64,000 nt of DNA from Ascaphus truei (lineage: Eukaryota > Chordata > Amphibia > Anura > Ascaphidae), in the NCBI GenBank assembly GCA_036426205.1, contig CM071568.1, positions 37,254,553 to 37,318,552 of the forward strand, in the 5' to 3' direction. The translations under genes and the position numbers were made by a program. The notes under the pieces are model-generated. The model was not told the DNA's origin. It made no database searches and saw nothing but the letters and a program-made list of their open reading frames with translations. Positions 45,241-57,515 of the stretch are shown piece after piece; the first letter of the stretch is position 1; each line of letters begins with the position of its first letter.

Positions 45241-47970
45241 AAATGCTCATCAAAGAACACCTAAACTTGCTAAACCTCCAAATGCATATTGCTAAACATT
45301 AAACTATATAAATACATTATTAATATAACCCTTATGGTACAATTTGCTATACACTTGATTGTGTTAATACAACTTCAATCATTCTATGATCATAGAGAAC
45401 ACACACCATGAATCAATATCTCTACTTTTAAGATATAACTAGCTATATACTTAGTAGTGTTGGTGTAACTTCATTAATTCTATGATCTTAGAAGACACAC
45501 ATCATTAATATACATTTAACTAACTCTCAACTCTGCTCTCAAAAACACATTCAATTCAGTTTGAACATATAATTGGGTGCTGTTATTATTTAGACCAATA
45601 TAGCCTATTCATATATAAATTCAGTATTATACAGTACATATGCCATAATACATAATTAATATAACTTATAACCATATCTATAAAGCATAATGACATTCAA
45701 ACCCCATATATTTATGGTGTAATGCTATTTTAAGGCTACTGTGTGGTTACTGAAACTTATATTTTTTAAGCGATTTTCAAACGATGCATCAGTCTTTTCT
45801 ATTTTAAATTACCAGCATTTCTTGTTTTTACTATTCATTCCATTATATTGAAGTGTTTTTAACTACACTACTTTTCAGTATTTTTTGTTTATACTTTATG
45901 CCGAAAAACTTAACATTGACTGATTTAAGGTCACCATATTTAGTTCATTATTCTCTTCCAATATTTTGTTGGATTCTAAGTACAGTAGCACATTTATAAA
46001 TACAAAAAATCTAAAAGATGTGTCTTGCTTTATGCCTCTAAAAAAAGAGCAAAACATTAATTGTTTCTTCATGGGAGTTTCTTTTCTCTATTTTTTTATT
46101 TATTTTTTATTTTTTATTATTTATTTTTCTGCAATGAAAATAAACTAGTGCCAATCTTTTTAATCTTTTAAGACTACTTTGATAAGTAATTTCAGCTACT
46201 GTAGATTCAGATATGTATTTTTCTGTTTTGCCTAGGATAGGAATCACGATTGCTACAGTATAGTGGGGGAGGGAGGGTAGTTACGGTGCAAAGGTATTGT
46301 ATAAGGAGAAACAGAAGCTTTTTGATGGAGATTTGAATGATAAAGATCCATAGATCCTCTGACTTGATCAGTAATTAAGTGTTTACTCAAACTCTATCCA
46401 ACTTATCTTGAAGAAACAATAAAGATAAAAGACTTCAGCATTTGAAGCTTTGTTTGTACGATTGTCAAGCATATTTTTTCATATGAACATAATGTTTCAT
46501 ATTGTATCCTCAACATGTATTGCACATCTGGTATTACTTCAGATGTGTTGCCTTTATTGTGATGGCAGCAGCACAGATGCACAGTAGCTTAAGCGATGTG
46601 ACAAATCATAAGTTGTTAATCAATTTAAATGAGAATAATTATTTTTAATGTTGAAGTTCAACCATGAAGGGAATCATATACATTGCTGAAGCCTAATAAA
46701 AATATAGTTTCCCTGGAGACCACAATCTTATGAAATAATGTAGCAGACTTGATTTTAAAAAAATGCATTAAAAAATAACAAGAAGATTTAATTACATATT
46801 CGATTAAATGTTTTAGAAAATACATTTTAGTGCTAAATAAATAATATAACATTACCCCATGTTACATAACTCAGTTGACCATTAATTGATTAGTAGCTCA
46901 AAACTAAATAACAAATCAAAATATGTAACAAGGGGATGTAATTTATTCCATAATTTTAATTTGTTTTATTTTACCTGAAATTGGGAATAACCTGAAATCT
47001 GTGCACCCTCCAGTTCCTGACATATTTGTATTTTATGTGCCAGTTTTAGTGGCGGACTACAAACACAGCCACTGGGGTGACCAAAAGAAATCCAATGTTG
47101 TCTATTGGCCACCATAGCGAGCACGGACCTCTGCAGCCATATTGTTAATATCCCCAACTCACCTCTCTTTAATCTCTCAGTATAACTTGTATATACTGGA
47201 AGAAAAACTGTACTTTCTGCAGCCATTTGTACTTACTGGCTATGATTTACTTAGGATGTCCACCCTCCACCCTACCCTGAAAGACTATTTAGCACCACTG
47301 GCAGCCTTGTAAGTGACCATTCTAGGAGGCCAGGACGCTTTATTGCCACAAGAAGTTGTATTATTTGTGTTTCCTCGTAGATTGTCAGAGCAGATAGCTA
47401 CTTTCATTGTTATGTAACACACTCTTTACTTGGAAGTACAGTATATCTTCCATTATATTATTTACTTTAGGGTGTAAAACGGAAGAGCAGATTCATGAAG
47501 TGTTTAAAGCTCCTGAACTCCTGTAAACATATCTACGCATAATTATGATGAGGTTCTGTTAAATTTTTACTGCCCTTATGACATTTAGTATGTCACAATT
47601 AGTGTCATGCAGCTATTTATGCTTAGTGTAAGTCTAGGGTTGATCATAATTACAACTCTCAGTAAACCTCAGTTGCATTCATAACAGGGAGGAAGGGCTT
47701 CTCTTCTATTCCAGACATTCTGTCTGGGCCAGGGCCACAACACTAACAACCACAGATGGACCCCTGGAGCCTATTCTGGTTGAATGTAGAGTACATAACT
47801 GCATCAAAAGAAATATATCACTGTACTGTATGACAAGATATATATTGTTTCTCCAGGACTAGTAGAGTGCTATATTGTTTATCGGGGAATAATGCAGCCA
47901 TCACAGGATGTAAAAGTATTATGATTATAGCATACTGAAATAAGGGGAGAAAGGGGATGCATGCCTTAGC
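45240..47970. other. AT-rich intron DNA
   Basis: No exon or intact repeat was identified; T-rich TTTATT tract at 46090-46130. Confidence 0.5.
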
Positions 47971-47974
47971 TTCC

Positions 47975-48620
47975 AACCTGACTATTACAACCTTATTTTC
48001 TCTGGTCTTCCTGCTTCCCAACTTCACATACTACAGTCTATCCAAAGTTCTGCTGTGAAAGTTATCTCTCTCTTCTAAGTCTGTCCCTACCCCTTTCCTA
48101 GTGAATTAACTTCCATGGCTCTCTATCAAACTCAGCCTTAACTACAAGATTGTACCACTCTCCTTTAATGCTCTACATTCTTCTAGACAATCCTACTATA
48201 CATATTAGCTCTAAACTCCCACCCTCTTCTTGTCCCTTACACTCTGCTTAGGTCTGTCTTCTCTATTCTCCAATTGTCTACAGCATATTCACTTCTCAAA
48301 CCTTTTTCAGCATTTGAAAATTCACTTGCCTCCCCATCTTAAATCTCACCTCCTCAACAGTTCACTTGGTTAAATTAGGCCTGGGGCTATTCCTCACGCT
48401 CCTGATACACTTATTTTCTCCTGCTACACTGGCTCCTACTCTATTCTGTAAGTCTTCCATGTTTCCATTTAGATGGTAAGTTCTTTAGGGCAGGTATTCT
48501 CCAATTCCTTTTGTTAAACGTCATGTTTAATGCACTTGTGTAACTTTGAATATTATCTCCCTGTACTGTCTGTATTATAACTGTGTACAATATGTGTTAC
48601 AATATATAAAAAATAATATA
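47975..48620 (+). mobile_element. Retroposon-derived repeat, pyrimidine-rich
   Basis: CTTATTTTCTCTGGTCTTCC, then TCTATCAAACTCAGCC, ending with a TAGATGGTAAGTTCTTTAGG block and A-rich tail. The layout resembles frog non-LTR 3' ends. Family not determined. Confidence 0.45.
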
Positions 48621-49006
48621 CAAACAGATATAGCCAACTTTATTGTACCTGTTATCATTGGGTAAGCGCAAATTGCACAGTTTTGCAATTCTCACAAAAA
48701 TAGGTTAAAACTCGCACCAAGGGAAACTCGTTATCGTGTAGCCAACGGGTGCAATAACGTTGGCTACATTTGTTATATAATTTTTTTTTAGATAGATCAA
48801 AATGCATTATTCATGAGATCTGTTTCAGAGGTGATCCTTTCAGACTGTCTTGCCCTGACAATGCTTCACACACTTGCTTTGCTTTGAAATAAGAGTTACA
48901 GTAATAGCAGGAAGATATTTCTGCAGTATTGTTTTTACAAAGATTTACATTTGATGTCTCATTTCTTTAATTGATCCAATGATTTAATTTTTTTTTGTTT
49001 TGGTAG

Positions 49007-49195
49007 CTCACTATTGCAGCACTCCAGAATCCCCCCCTCATGGATTCATTGTAAGTCAGACAGGTGGACAGCTTAACAGTATGGTCCGCTGGGCTTGTGA
49101 TAGAGGTTTCAGACTCCTTGGAAAAAGCACTGCTGTCTGCAAAAAGGCTCTATATGGATACTATGCTTGGGATGTGCCAGTCCCAGCCTGTCAAG
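49007..49195 (+). CDS. csmd3: CSMD-family exon: Sushi domain 1 of the visible array
   Basis: Acceptor TTTTGGTAG at 49006 and donor GTAAAT after 49195; 189 nt, phase 1 to 1. It encodes one complete Sushi (CCP) domain: [20 protein letters not shown], then [20 protein letters not shown] and [10 protein letters not shown]. Four cysteines (1-3, 2-4 pairing expected) and the conserved Trp before the last Cys are present. It directly follows the CUB across a 26.8-kb intron. The YGYYAW insertion before the last strand agrees with the Sushi after the last CUB in this family, as I recall it. Confidence 0.92.
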
Positions 49196-50029
49196 GTAAA
49201 TATGTTCCATTTAAAGTGAAAAGTGTACAGTATATTTAATAAAAAAGGATTTGACTCTTTATACAGTATTTACCATGTTCATGCTGATAAATACAAAAAT
49301 GAACTCTGTTGCTTTAACACTAAAAGCAGCGCAATCTATATTTAGTGGGAAAACGTATTTGTACAAAAGCTTACTGTAGAAGGCTATCAATTCTGTTAAA
49401 CCTTTTAAGGACTCCCAAATTCGTTATGAGACACATTAAAGGTAATTTTTAAGGATTACTTACTGGTCAGTTGAATTATGAATTACTTATTAATTATGAA
49501 CCCTTTTCACTGTGCAATGCTTTGCTAACCTCCTACTGGTTAGTGAAAGTGGGCAGTGAAAGGGTAAATGATTATAGGGCACTTGTGTGTTGCTAAGCGA
49601 CATTAGATTGAAATAAGCTTGTGTGTAAATGGCAAGGTAAACTCAGCCAATACGGTATACTATATATACACTAAAGGTGTAAGCTTTGTTATATGGTTAC
49701 TGAATCTTTAAAACAAAAACGAACAGTCATAAATGTATGGATACAATTTAAAAAAATACTTTTAATTAAATTAACTGTATGGGTTTACTTTGTATGAGTC
49801 AAAGATTTTAAAATGGACACAACTTAAAACATACATATCCATACTTGCCCTGGGTTGTTTTTTTTTTACATCACAACCATGTTTTGTTCTCATACAGTAT
49901 ACCTGTACATGATATTTTCATTTAATAATTTTTTAGTTGCAACCCATTATTTTGTGTACTTTGGGATATTTCCACTTGTGATGTGATGGGAATAGACACT
50001 TCTTCTGAAACATGTAAAATGCCAAGTTT
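49196..50029. other. Intron DNA
   Basis: Nothing recognised apart from T-rich runs. Confidence 0.5.
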
Positions 50030-50370
50030 AAGACTAATCCTAGACTGGTGGTGAATGTGAGAGTCTCTGGAACAATCTACCCTAGACTCTCACAGCCACC
50101 ATCAGTCTAAGTTCTTTCAAAACTAAAGCTGTCTCACATTTTAATCTGGTCTGTAACTGTTACATATGTCTATAACATGTACTATCTCCTACTGTGCATG
50201 CAATGTCTTGTATATAATGTATAACCCTTCTCACCTAATGTAACTATGTATTTGTAACCATGTATATGTCATCAGAACTCTGTGCCCAGGACATACTTGA
50301 AAACGAGAGGTAACTCTCAATGTATTACTTCCTGGTAAAACATTTGATAAATAAATAAATACAAATAAAA
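50030..50370 (+). mobile_element. Retroposon 3' end
   Basis: AATCTACCCTAGACTCTCAC, AGTTCTTTCAAAACTAAAGC, then ACTTGAAAACGAGAGGTAAC and an AATAAATAAAT tail. A truncated copy of the tail occurs at 1393-1465. LINE-type by its tail; superfamily not determined. Confidence 0.5.
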
Positions 50371-50399
50371 TAATCCCACTTTTGGTTCAAAAGTTATAT

Positions 50400-50960
50400 G
50401 GGGCATGTAAGAGATGTGTGCAGAGGTACGCAATGGAGACCATTTTAAGGTGAAACTAAAATGAGACTTTATTGCACCTGTTCCTGTAACACGGCAAAAA
50501 TACTCAAAATAAACAAATAAAGGCGTACTCCACTTTGGAGAATATCTACACCTTTACTCTGTCCCTTTCTAACTGGCTGGGTAGCTAAGCTAGTTACCAC
50601 ACCCAAACATATATACATATTGATATACAACAGTCTAAGAAGAAAGTCTCTTATCTGTTTGTTGTAGCTGTAGGGGAAGGCCTCTACTCTCCTGGGTCAG
50701 CACCCTTGTGTGCTATGGCAAGTTCTGTGTTCAGGTATAGAGGTCTGGTCCCCTTGTCTTGCTATAAGCATACAGTCCTTCTGCAGCTCAAGACATCTGT
50801 TCCTCTGGTCAGCCCTAATTGTGGGCTAAGGAAATCTCCTTCCTGTTTCTCAGAACAGGCTTTTTCTAACATAGTCTTAATCAGCCAGGTGGAGTCTGGT
50901 TAATTGACTGTGAAATTAACCAACACACAGCTGGGTTTTTCTTAACAGTGATAAGTTCCT
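50400..50960. other. Possible LTR-like repeat
   Basis: Distinct base composition with ATGAGACTTTATTGCACC and AAATAAAGGCG signals. No convincing ends or target duplication were found. Confidence 0.25.
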
Positions 50961-51086
50961 GTTACAGGGTGTTTAACATGAAGCAGATCATTGTTAACAT
51001 TACATGTTTATGGTATGATTTTTATTATTTACTGTATGGACAGCTGTTAATGTACCATTTAAAAGTTGATACTTACAAAATAAGTA

Positions 51087-51488
51087 GAGATGGGCGAATC
51101 AGCCCAAATCCGTTGTCTGGATTTTTGTGAATTTTCCCCCCAAAATCCATTTTGTGGTGTAAAATCCGCAAACAAATTGGGCCGTGTTTAATCTGTGCGG
51201 ATATATAAAAAAACGCGATTGGATACAATTCATTGACGGATTTGTGGAATCCAATCCGTAGATTTAGCAATCTGTTGGCGGATTCTTAAAAATTGCTTGA
51301 ACCGCAGCTTGGATTCTACAAATCCGTCAATGGATTGCGGAATCTGAAGATCGTATTGTCAATGATAATAAAAAATCTGCAAATCGCGAATCGCCCTTTT
51401 TGAGATTGATTCGTAGAAATCCGTGAAATAATGGAACTGGATGATCCACTGCAGATCCAAATCAGCCAAAAAATTCATGATGCATCTC
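51087..51488. mobile_element. TA-flanked MITE (GAGATGGGCGAA ends)
   Basis: The ends GAGATG and CATCTC are inverted, with TA outside both. The interior has many ATCCG/CGGAT inverted motifs giving extensive hairpins. A fragment of the same family is at 14300-14465. Confidence 0.6.
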
Positions 51489-51938
51489 TAAAAATAAGCT
51501 TGCCAACATTGACAGTGTGTAAGAATATGATTTTTAATTCTTGCTACCTGTAGTTTAATAATTTCCCCAGTACTCTCCTAATAAGTGATCATCAAATGTG
51601 TTCTTACTTTAAGTCCTGTCTTTTCTTTGCTTCTCAGAATGTTGATATTTGTAATGTAAACCCTATATGATGTTAAAGAGACTAGTTAGGAGAGGAAATT
51701 ATGTTATTCATGTGCACGGTGTGAACTTAAGTGTTTTCTCTTGATTGATTCTCCCTATACTTATTAATAGCTTACTAAAAAAATTCCATCAACTGACCAG
51801 ATAGATAATAAGATGAATTCTTAATTGTACTATAAATAGGTTGTTTATCTAAGGTATTGTATGTTCAAAATATAGATTATTCTAATTAGTAGTTTTTCAT
51901 TTTGGTTGTATAGTATTCACATTTTGCTTTTATTACAG

Positions 51939-52124
51939 CAATTTCCTGTGGGGTTCCTAAAGCACCCTTAAATGGAGGAATATTATCGGCAGATTATTTA
52001 GTGGGAACTAGCGTCACTTATTTTTGTAATGATGGATTTAAGCTATCATCTAAAGAGCTCACTACAGCTGTATGCCAGCCAGATGGCACATGGAGCAATC
52101 ATAATAAAACGCCTCGATGTGTAG
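51939..52124 (+). CDS. csmd3: CSMD-family exon: Sushi domain 2
   Basis: TTTTATTACAG acceptor and GTAAGA donor; 186 nt, phase 1 to 1. AISCGVPKAPLNGG, then VGTSVTYFCNDGFKLSSKEL, TTAVCQPDGTWSNHNKTPRC. Four cysteines and the conserved Trp are in place; NKT is a glycosylation site. The SSKELTTA insertion separates it from most CCPs and is one reason for preferring csmd3 over csmd1. Confidence 0.92.
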
Positions 52125-52952
52125 GTAAGAAAATTGGAGGATTGTGATGCTTCTGTTAAGAATTACACACGTTATGTTTTTCTTTTAAGTCATCTGTCTA
52201 CTTTAAGAAAAAAACATTGAGATAGCTGCTGTAAATACAGTAAAGCTACAGAAAAACAGTGTTATAATGGGGCAATGCCCTTTTTACAATATAGGGGCAA
52301 GAGCTGGAAAACCACAGAGGATTCATAGTGCAAACTCAATGCGCAGGCGCGAAATGACAGCTTGCGACTCATAAAAATAAGTCTGCAATTTTGAGTCGGA
52401 CAAAAATAGGTGCAAAATACTGTTTGTTTGAGACTCATTAACCACTCGATGGGCGGAGCACAGGCATGTGTACTGTATTTGTAATTTATTTAAAGTAGCT
52501 TAACGTGGGTTTCACATGTTCAATTGCACCCGTCATATTAGGGCTCAATTCAGAGTTAGATTAACTACTGCTCTGGCTTTAAGAATCCTTCCAAATGTAT
52601 TTATTAGGACCAAGCACTTAGACTACACAATGTGAAAAAATCCAGGAACATTAATGCGGAGGGAGGTCCTGTTGAAATGAATGGACCTTCCACAGCACTG
52701 TCACAGCTGCCACCTCCCCCAGAGATATGATTTTTTGCAATTTAGATTGCAGCACCAGAAACAGTTAGACCGGCTATATCTGTGTATTTTCTAGAGCCAA
52801 GACTGCTCTATTGATGCACAGATGGTCTAGACTAACACCATGGAGAAGGGAAATAATTTCTAGGACTAATGTATTTGGCTTACCTGATGTTAAGGTGCTC
52901 CAAAGCCTAAAACCTAACATCATCATGAATATTTTGGAGCTTGTTCAAAGGC
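52125..52952. other. Intron DNA, coding-like decayed repeat near the end
   Basis: No exon. The segment around 52760-52970, interrupted by the 533-bp insertion and resuming at 53500-53725, reads like a decayed element frame, but I could not classify it. Confidence 0.4.
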
Positions 52953-52966
52953 TAAAATAGACTTTA
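52953..52966. repeat. 14-bp target duplication, left copy
   Basis: TAAAATAGACTTTA, identical to 53500-53513. It bounds the 533-bp palindromic insertion. Confidence 0.85.
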
Positions 52967-53499
52967 TGAAAGGGAAGGTGAGGGTTAATTCCCCCTTGTG
53001 ATGCTAACCAGGAGTAGGCAATGTTTGATCATGATATAAAAATATAAACATCTTCATAGCATAGGACAGTTCATAAGACTCAGGATTCCAGATAGTCCAA
53101 TGTTAAACACACTCCCATAGATTATGCCACTAGCCATATAGGTAAGTCTTATGTGGTGGTCTAGGTAACCGTGTGTGGGACTGATTATATAAATGAAGTA
53201 AATGGATTACTCACTGCTGACCTTGGGGATATCCTGGTCCTGTCCTGCGTGCTCCTACCAAGGAACAATTGAAGAGAGTACAGGGAAAACGGCGGTGCAT
53301 CTGCTGCTGCTGAAGATTGGAAACCACAAACTGCAAACCACAAAATATCCTAGGTGCAAAAATTTATTTTAGGGCATAGTAACAGCTGTTACTATGCCCT
53401 AAAATAAATTTTTGCACCTAGGATATTTTGTGGTTTGCAGTTTGTGGTTTCCAATCTTCAGCAGCAGCAGATGCACCGCCGTTTTCCCTGTACTCTCTT
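52967..53499. mobile_element. Insertion ending in a perfect palindrome
   Basis: 305 nt of unique sequence (52967-53271) followed by two 114-nt arms (53272-53385 and 53386-53499) that are perfect reverse complements with no spacer. The second arm abuts the right target duplication directly. No coding. Confidence 0.85.
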
Positions 53500-53513
53500 T
53501 AAAATAGACTTTA
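53500..53513. repeat. 14-bp target duplication, right copy
   Basis: TAAAATAGACTTTA, immediately next to the palindrome's right end. Confidence 0.85.
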
Positions 53514-54085
53514 GAACAGCTATCCCTCCCACTTGGAGAACTTCCTTCTGCTACGCTAAGATCATTGATTGGAGGTTAGTCTCCCCAAAAGTCAAGTTTT
53601 TATGGGTGTGTGCTGGTATAATTACATGCAAACACTATGCAGACTTATCTATTGAGTACAGACATGATTACGCAAGACGTAAAAATTACACATATCGCAT
53701 GCTACCAATGAAATACCTTATTAAGTAATTTTAATCATTTAGAAATGCTAGTTTTCAAATTTGTTGCGCCTAACTCTAAATCAAGTTCTTATTACAGAAA
53801 TTGTGTTTAACTAAGAGTTATACACAAAGGGACATATTTACTAACAGGTGTTATGCCAGTATTGGCATAGCAATGCTTGGTATATACTGTATGGCTCAAA
53901 GATCAGAATGAAGGAGGTTTTATAATTGTAATATGCCTTTTGGATATAGGACTATAGCTAAAAGGAAATCTTCCCATCGGCTCAATATTTAGTTGAATAT
54001 ATATATATATACAGTATGTACTCTGTTGCTGGTACATTTGCTATATTACTCAAGAATATACTTTACTGCCTAACCTTGTTATAAA

Positions 54086-54862
54086 TGTAACACCCCTATC
54101 CCCCCTAAGGGAGATTTACCAGGTTACTATGATATTATGCTGCTGTGGTGCCCGTCTGCTGGCTCTCAGGAGGAATGAGTCTCCGCGATGGTGTGGGGAG
54201 TAGACAACAGGACAGATTTTCACGATGGTGCAGCGCCTCCATCTTGCAGGGCTCTGCCATGGGCAGGGATTCATCCCCATAAGAATGACTTAAAATAATG
54301 GTAGTCCCAGGCCAGGAACTGTATATCCTCTTTATTGGTGGACCAGCTCATGCAATCAGCCTTCTCTTGCAAGAGAGGAGCATTCTCATAGTTCTTCAAA
54401 TGCAAAACCCCTCACAGTTGCTTCTCTTTCCATGGTCAGAGCTCTGCTCGCAGGACCATTTCCCTGGACTAGGCCTCCCAGAAGCTTGAGATCCCTGGTC
54501 TAGTCTTTACTCCCCCTGATGGGGTGAGGTAGAACCATTCCTACTCCCTAAAGAGCAGGCTACAGTACATAGGGAGAACTACAGAACCACACTAAATTCA
54601 ATAGGGAGACATCTTTTATACTAGGGGAGGATCCCACTCCTAAGCTCCAGTAACTGGGCAGCACTACTAAAGTGAACCCACCCCCAGGCACATGCTCCAA
54701 TGATTTCCAGACTAGCACCTGGAAACCACAACAAAAAAAACTTCCCAGTGGGGAGACTCACATGCTGGCCAATGTGAGAGGAATTTAACCCTAACACTGC
54801 CTGCTTCTTATCAGAACTTATAATGTTAAGGCCAGGAATATATATCCAGGGGCACTGCACTA
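54086..54862. mobile_element. LTR-type element related to 15621 and 17579
   Basis: Begins TGTAACACCCC and shares GGTGCAGCGCCTCCA and the CTCTTTATTGG polyadenylation region. A TAAA duplication (54082-54085 and 54863-54866) suggests an end at 54862, but the right terminus (GCACTA) has drifted from GGCTACA. Confidence 0.5.
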
Positions 54863-54872
54863 TAAACATTCT

Positions 54873-55115
54873 TGGAGTGGCTCAGTGAGTAACGACACTG
54901 ACTGGCACTGAGTTTGGAGCAGGGGAACCTTGTTCAATTCCCAGTGTCAGCCCCTTGTGACCTTGGGGAAGTCACTTAATCTCCCTGTGCCTCAGGCACC
55001 AAAAACATAGATTGGAAGCTGCATGGGACAGGGAACTGTGCCTGCAAAATGTCTCTTTAAAGCGCTACGTAAAACTAACAGCGCTATACAAGAACATGCT
55101 CTTATTATTATACTA
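54873..55115 (+). mobile_element. tRNA-derived SINE
   Basis: TGGCTCAGTGAGTAACGAC resembles a Pol III box A and TGTTCAATTCC at about 54932 a box B. Then TTGGGGAAGTCACTTAATCT, TGCCTCAGGCACC, and an AAGCGCTACGTAAAACTAAC 3' part with an ATTATTAT tail. Confidence 0.75.
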
Positions 55116-55312
55116 TTGTCTCTTTTAATTTAGTATTATTATGTATAGAAAATTGTACTTTACCCATTAATGGTATTTGCTTATGTATATCTAGATAAAT
55201 AATTATTGTGTTATATACAAATAGCTAGAATAATCTTAAAGTAAAGGACTAGAATGAGTGCAGCTCAGTTTCATTTAACTCATTTAACTGTTTATTCTGT
55301 CTTCCCTTGAAG

Positions 55313-55507
55313 TGGTTACCTGTGCAAGCATAAATTCTTTCATCTTGGAACACGGGAGGTGGCGCATAGTAAATGGATCTCATTATGAGTACAAAACCAA
55401 AGTTGTTTTTAGCTGTGATCCAGGTTATTTCCGTTTGGGACCTGCATCTATTCAATGTCTTGCCAATGGTACATGGAGCTGGAGAAATGAGAGGCCTCAC
55501 TGCCAAG
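55313..55507 (+). CDS. csmd3: CSMD-family exon: Sushi domain 3
   Basis: CCCTTGAAG acceptor and GTATGT donor; 195 nt, phase 1 to 1. VVTCASINSFILEHGRWRIV, NGSHYEYKTKVVFSCDPGYF, ASIQCLANGTWSWRNERPHC. Complete CCP with four cysteines and WSW before the last Cys. NGS and NGT glycosylation sites. The long first loop (HGRWRIVNGSHYEYKTK) is a CSMD feature and matches the domain expected at this place in the array. Confidence 0.93.
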
Positions 55508-56440
55508 GTATGTATACAAGGATCCTACATTCAATCAACACTAAAGGTGCAAGATTGACATTAAGGTAATGGATGAGATAAACAAAAATAAATAATCTTG
55601 ATTAACAGTTAATGAATTAATTAAAATGTATTTATATATTTTATTGATAATGTATTTTTGACTTGGTTAATTTGAGAACAAGAATAATTAAAATTGATCT
55701 TGTTTTCAAATTAGAGGATTCAAAATGAATACACAGTTTTGTTTTACATTAGAGGAACTGGGCATTGTTTATCACCAAAATGTAATGAGAAGGAGGGTGA
55801 ACTCAATTAGAATCACAGTGCTAACCTTTTGTGACCTTGTATATCCCTGTACCTGTAGCATCAACAGTTAGATTGCAAAACCTTCTGGGCACTGAATTAA
55901 TGTGCCTGTAGAATTCATTACACAGTGCTACATATGTTATCAGAAAAACATAAAAATTTTATCATTACTAATAATATAAATGTTTAATTTTTTAATAAAC
56001 CGTAGCTTACGGTTGTAGTGTGGCACACATCATCTTCGGAGGAGAGCACAGCCACAAATGTGATCTATGAAGATAAATGACCATTAGATTGATGAAGCGT
56101 GAATGCTCATTTTATAGCAGTAATCTCCTTGATTTTCTAGTTTAAAAGGAATGAAAATAACCATGACGAATTGCATTCAATACCCTGATAATTCACCATT
56201 CATTTAGAAAGTCAAGTGGTTAGATGTTAAACATGCTAAAAGTACAGAAAATGTTCCTTTCATTTTTTTTAATGAACAACATAGAGTTGTTTCTATTTAC
56301 TCTGTAAAATAAGGATCAGAAAATAATAGAAACATATATAACAGACTAATAAATGGCATAAAATTGCTTGACTATGCACAGAATAATGTTGTTCTATTTG
56401 CTATTCTTATCAAGGGGAACTGAGCTTGTTTAAATACGTG
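55508..56440. other. Intron DNA
   Basis: AT-rich with no recognised element. Confidence 0.5.
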
Positions 56441-57305
56441 TAGGGAGGGGAAAGAAACCAGAACCCTATGTGATGCACTCAACTCTACTAATATGAAAAT
56501 AATAAAGTTTTATTAATATCTATTAAGGTAAACATAGAAAAAAGTTTAAAACCTAAACAGTGTACTTGAGAGATCCTAGGTGTGGATCTATCTTAATGGT
56601 CAGATGGCAGTGGTAATCACCTTTAAATAGCCATATAAGCTACACTGGACTTGCAGTCAGATACAGATATAAAACACATCGCACTTGAACCTGATAGCTC
56701 AAAAAATGGACACTTAGTGAATTCCCTCAGGATAATAGTACACAAAGTGTTAATCCTAAAGTGCCATGGGGTGCAGTGATACACGGAGAGGAACACTGAA
56801 AACTTTGTAGCAATGTCAGTGTATTACACATAGCATTGGTGCCTGCACAAATGAAGTCAGTTGTGTCCCCCAGCAGGAGAAAAAAACCCCACCCTTGTAA
56901 ACAAACGATGGGGATTAGCGTGGGTATGCAGTAAGTGTCAGTAATTACACAACCTTGATGGCCAGTATGGTGTACCAGCCGGGCATAATCAAAACCCCAG
57001 GCTGCTTACATTGACCCAAACGCTATAATCCCAGCAAACACTTCCTGTAGTGTGTTGATAACACTGCATCCACTCGTGTTAACCTGTGAGCAACCTGGGT
57101 TAGATAAATCTAATCTTCCCTGTCACTTGCTAGTGGGATCCACATCTGTGGCCCACATCAAAGTTTAAACTGCCAAGTTACTAGTCTAGCTGACCGGAGA
57201 ACATACTCCTGTGAGTATGTGGTACACTGAACGTCGCTATGACGTCATCCCGACGCGCGTTTCGTTCCAAAGCAAGGGAACTTCTGAAATACCACATACT
57301 TTATG
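56440..57305 (-). mobile_element. PLE-type LTR without coding body
   Basis: Ends at the right with the hammerhead-like motif H10 and TGACGTCA, in minus sense, and shares the ACGAAACGCGCGTCGGG block with the insert at 25669. There is no RT or endonuclease nearby. Left border approximate. Confidence 0.5.
57215..57299 (-). ncRNA. Hammerhead-like motif H10 within a longer hairpin
   Basis: Minus strand: outer stem GTATGTGGTA with TACCACATAC (10 bp), a TTTCAGAAG core (degenerate CTGANGA), stem II GTTCC with GGAAC, GAAA, 2-bp stem III (CG GC CG), GTC, GGG. The 3' half is perfect; the 5' core box is damaged. Confidence 0.4.
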
Positions 57306-57417
57306 ACAACAGTAGAAACACATGCTTCAAACAACTGAACCCACATTAATGCATATATTGTGTAATAAAAAAATAAATACTTTTATGTAATACATACAAA
57401 CATGTAATAGTCTATTT

Positions 57418-57515
57418 CTCTCCCTCTCTCCCTCTCTCCCTCTCTCCCTCTCTCACTCTCACTCTCACTCTCTCACTCTCGAGTGAGAGTGATAGAGTGA
57501 TAGAGACACACAAAC
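57418..57515. repeat. (CTCTCC)n and GAGA simple repeat
   Basis: CTCTCC/CTCTCA units, then the complementary GAGTGAGAGTGATAGAG, giving a short inverted simple repeat around CTCGAG at about 57478. Confidence 0.85.

Noticed and set aside
49980..50030. Hammerhead-like string CTTCTGAAACATG
   Set aside because: There is no stem II pairing and no CTGANGA box at the right distance.
53435..53728. Apparent 97-residue protein overlapping the palindrome
   Set aside because: It begins inside the inserted arm and runs into flanking decayed repeat; no domain, and the frame depends on the insertion.
54873..54950. tRNA gene
   Set aside because: Box A and box B-like sequences belong to a SINE; no cloverleaf with an acceptor stem could be drawn.
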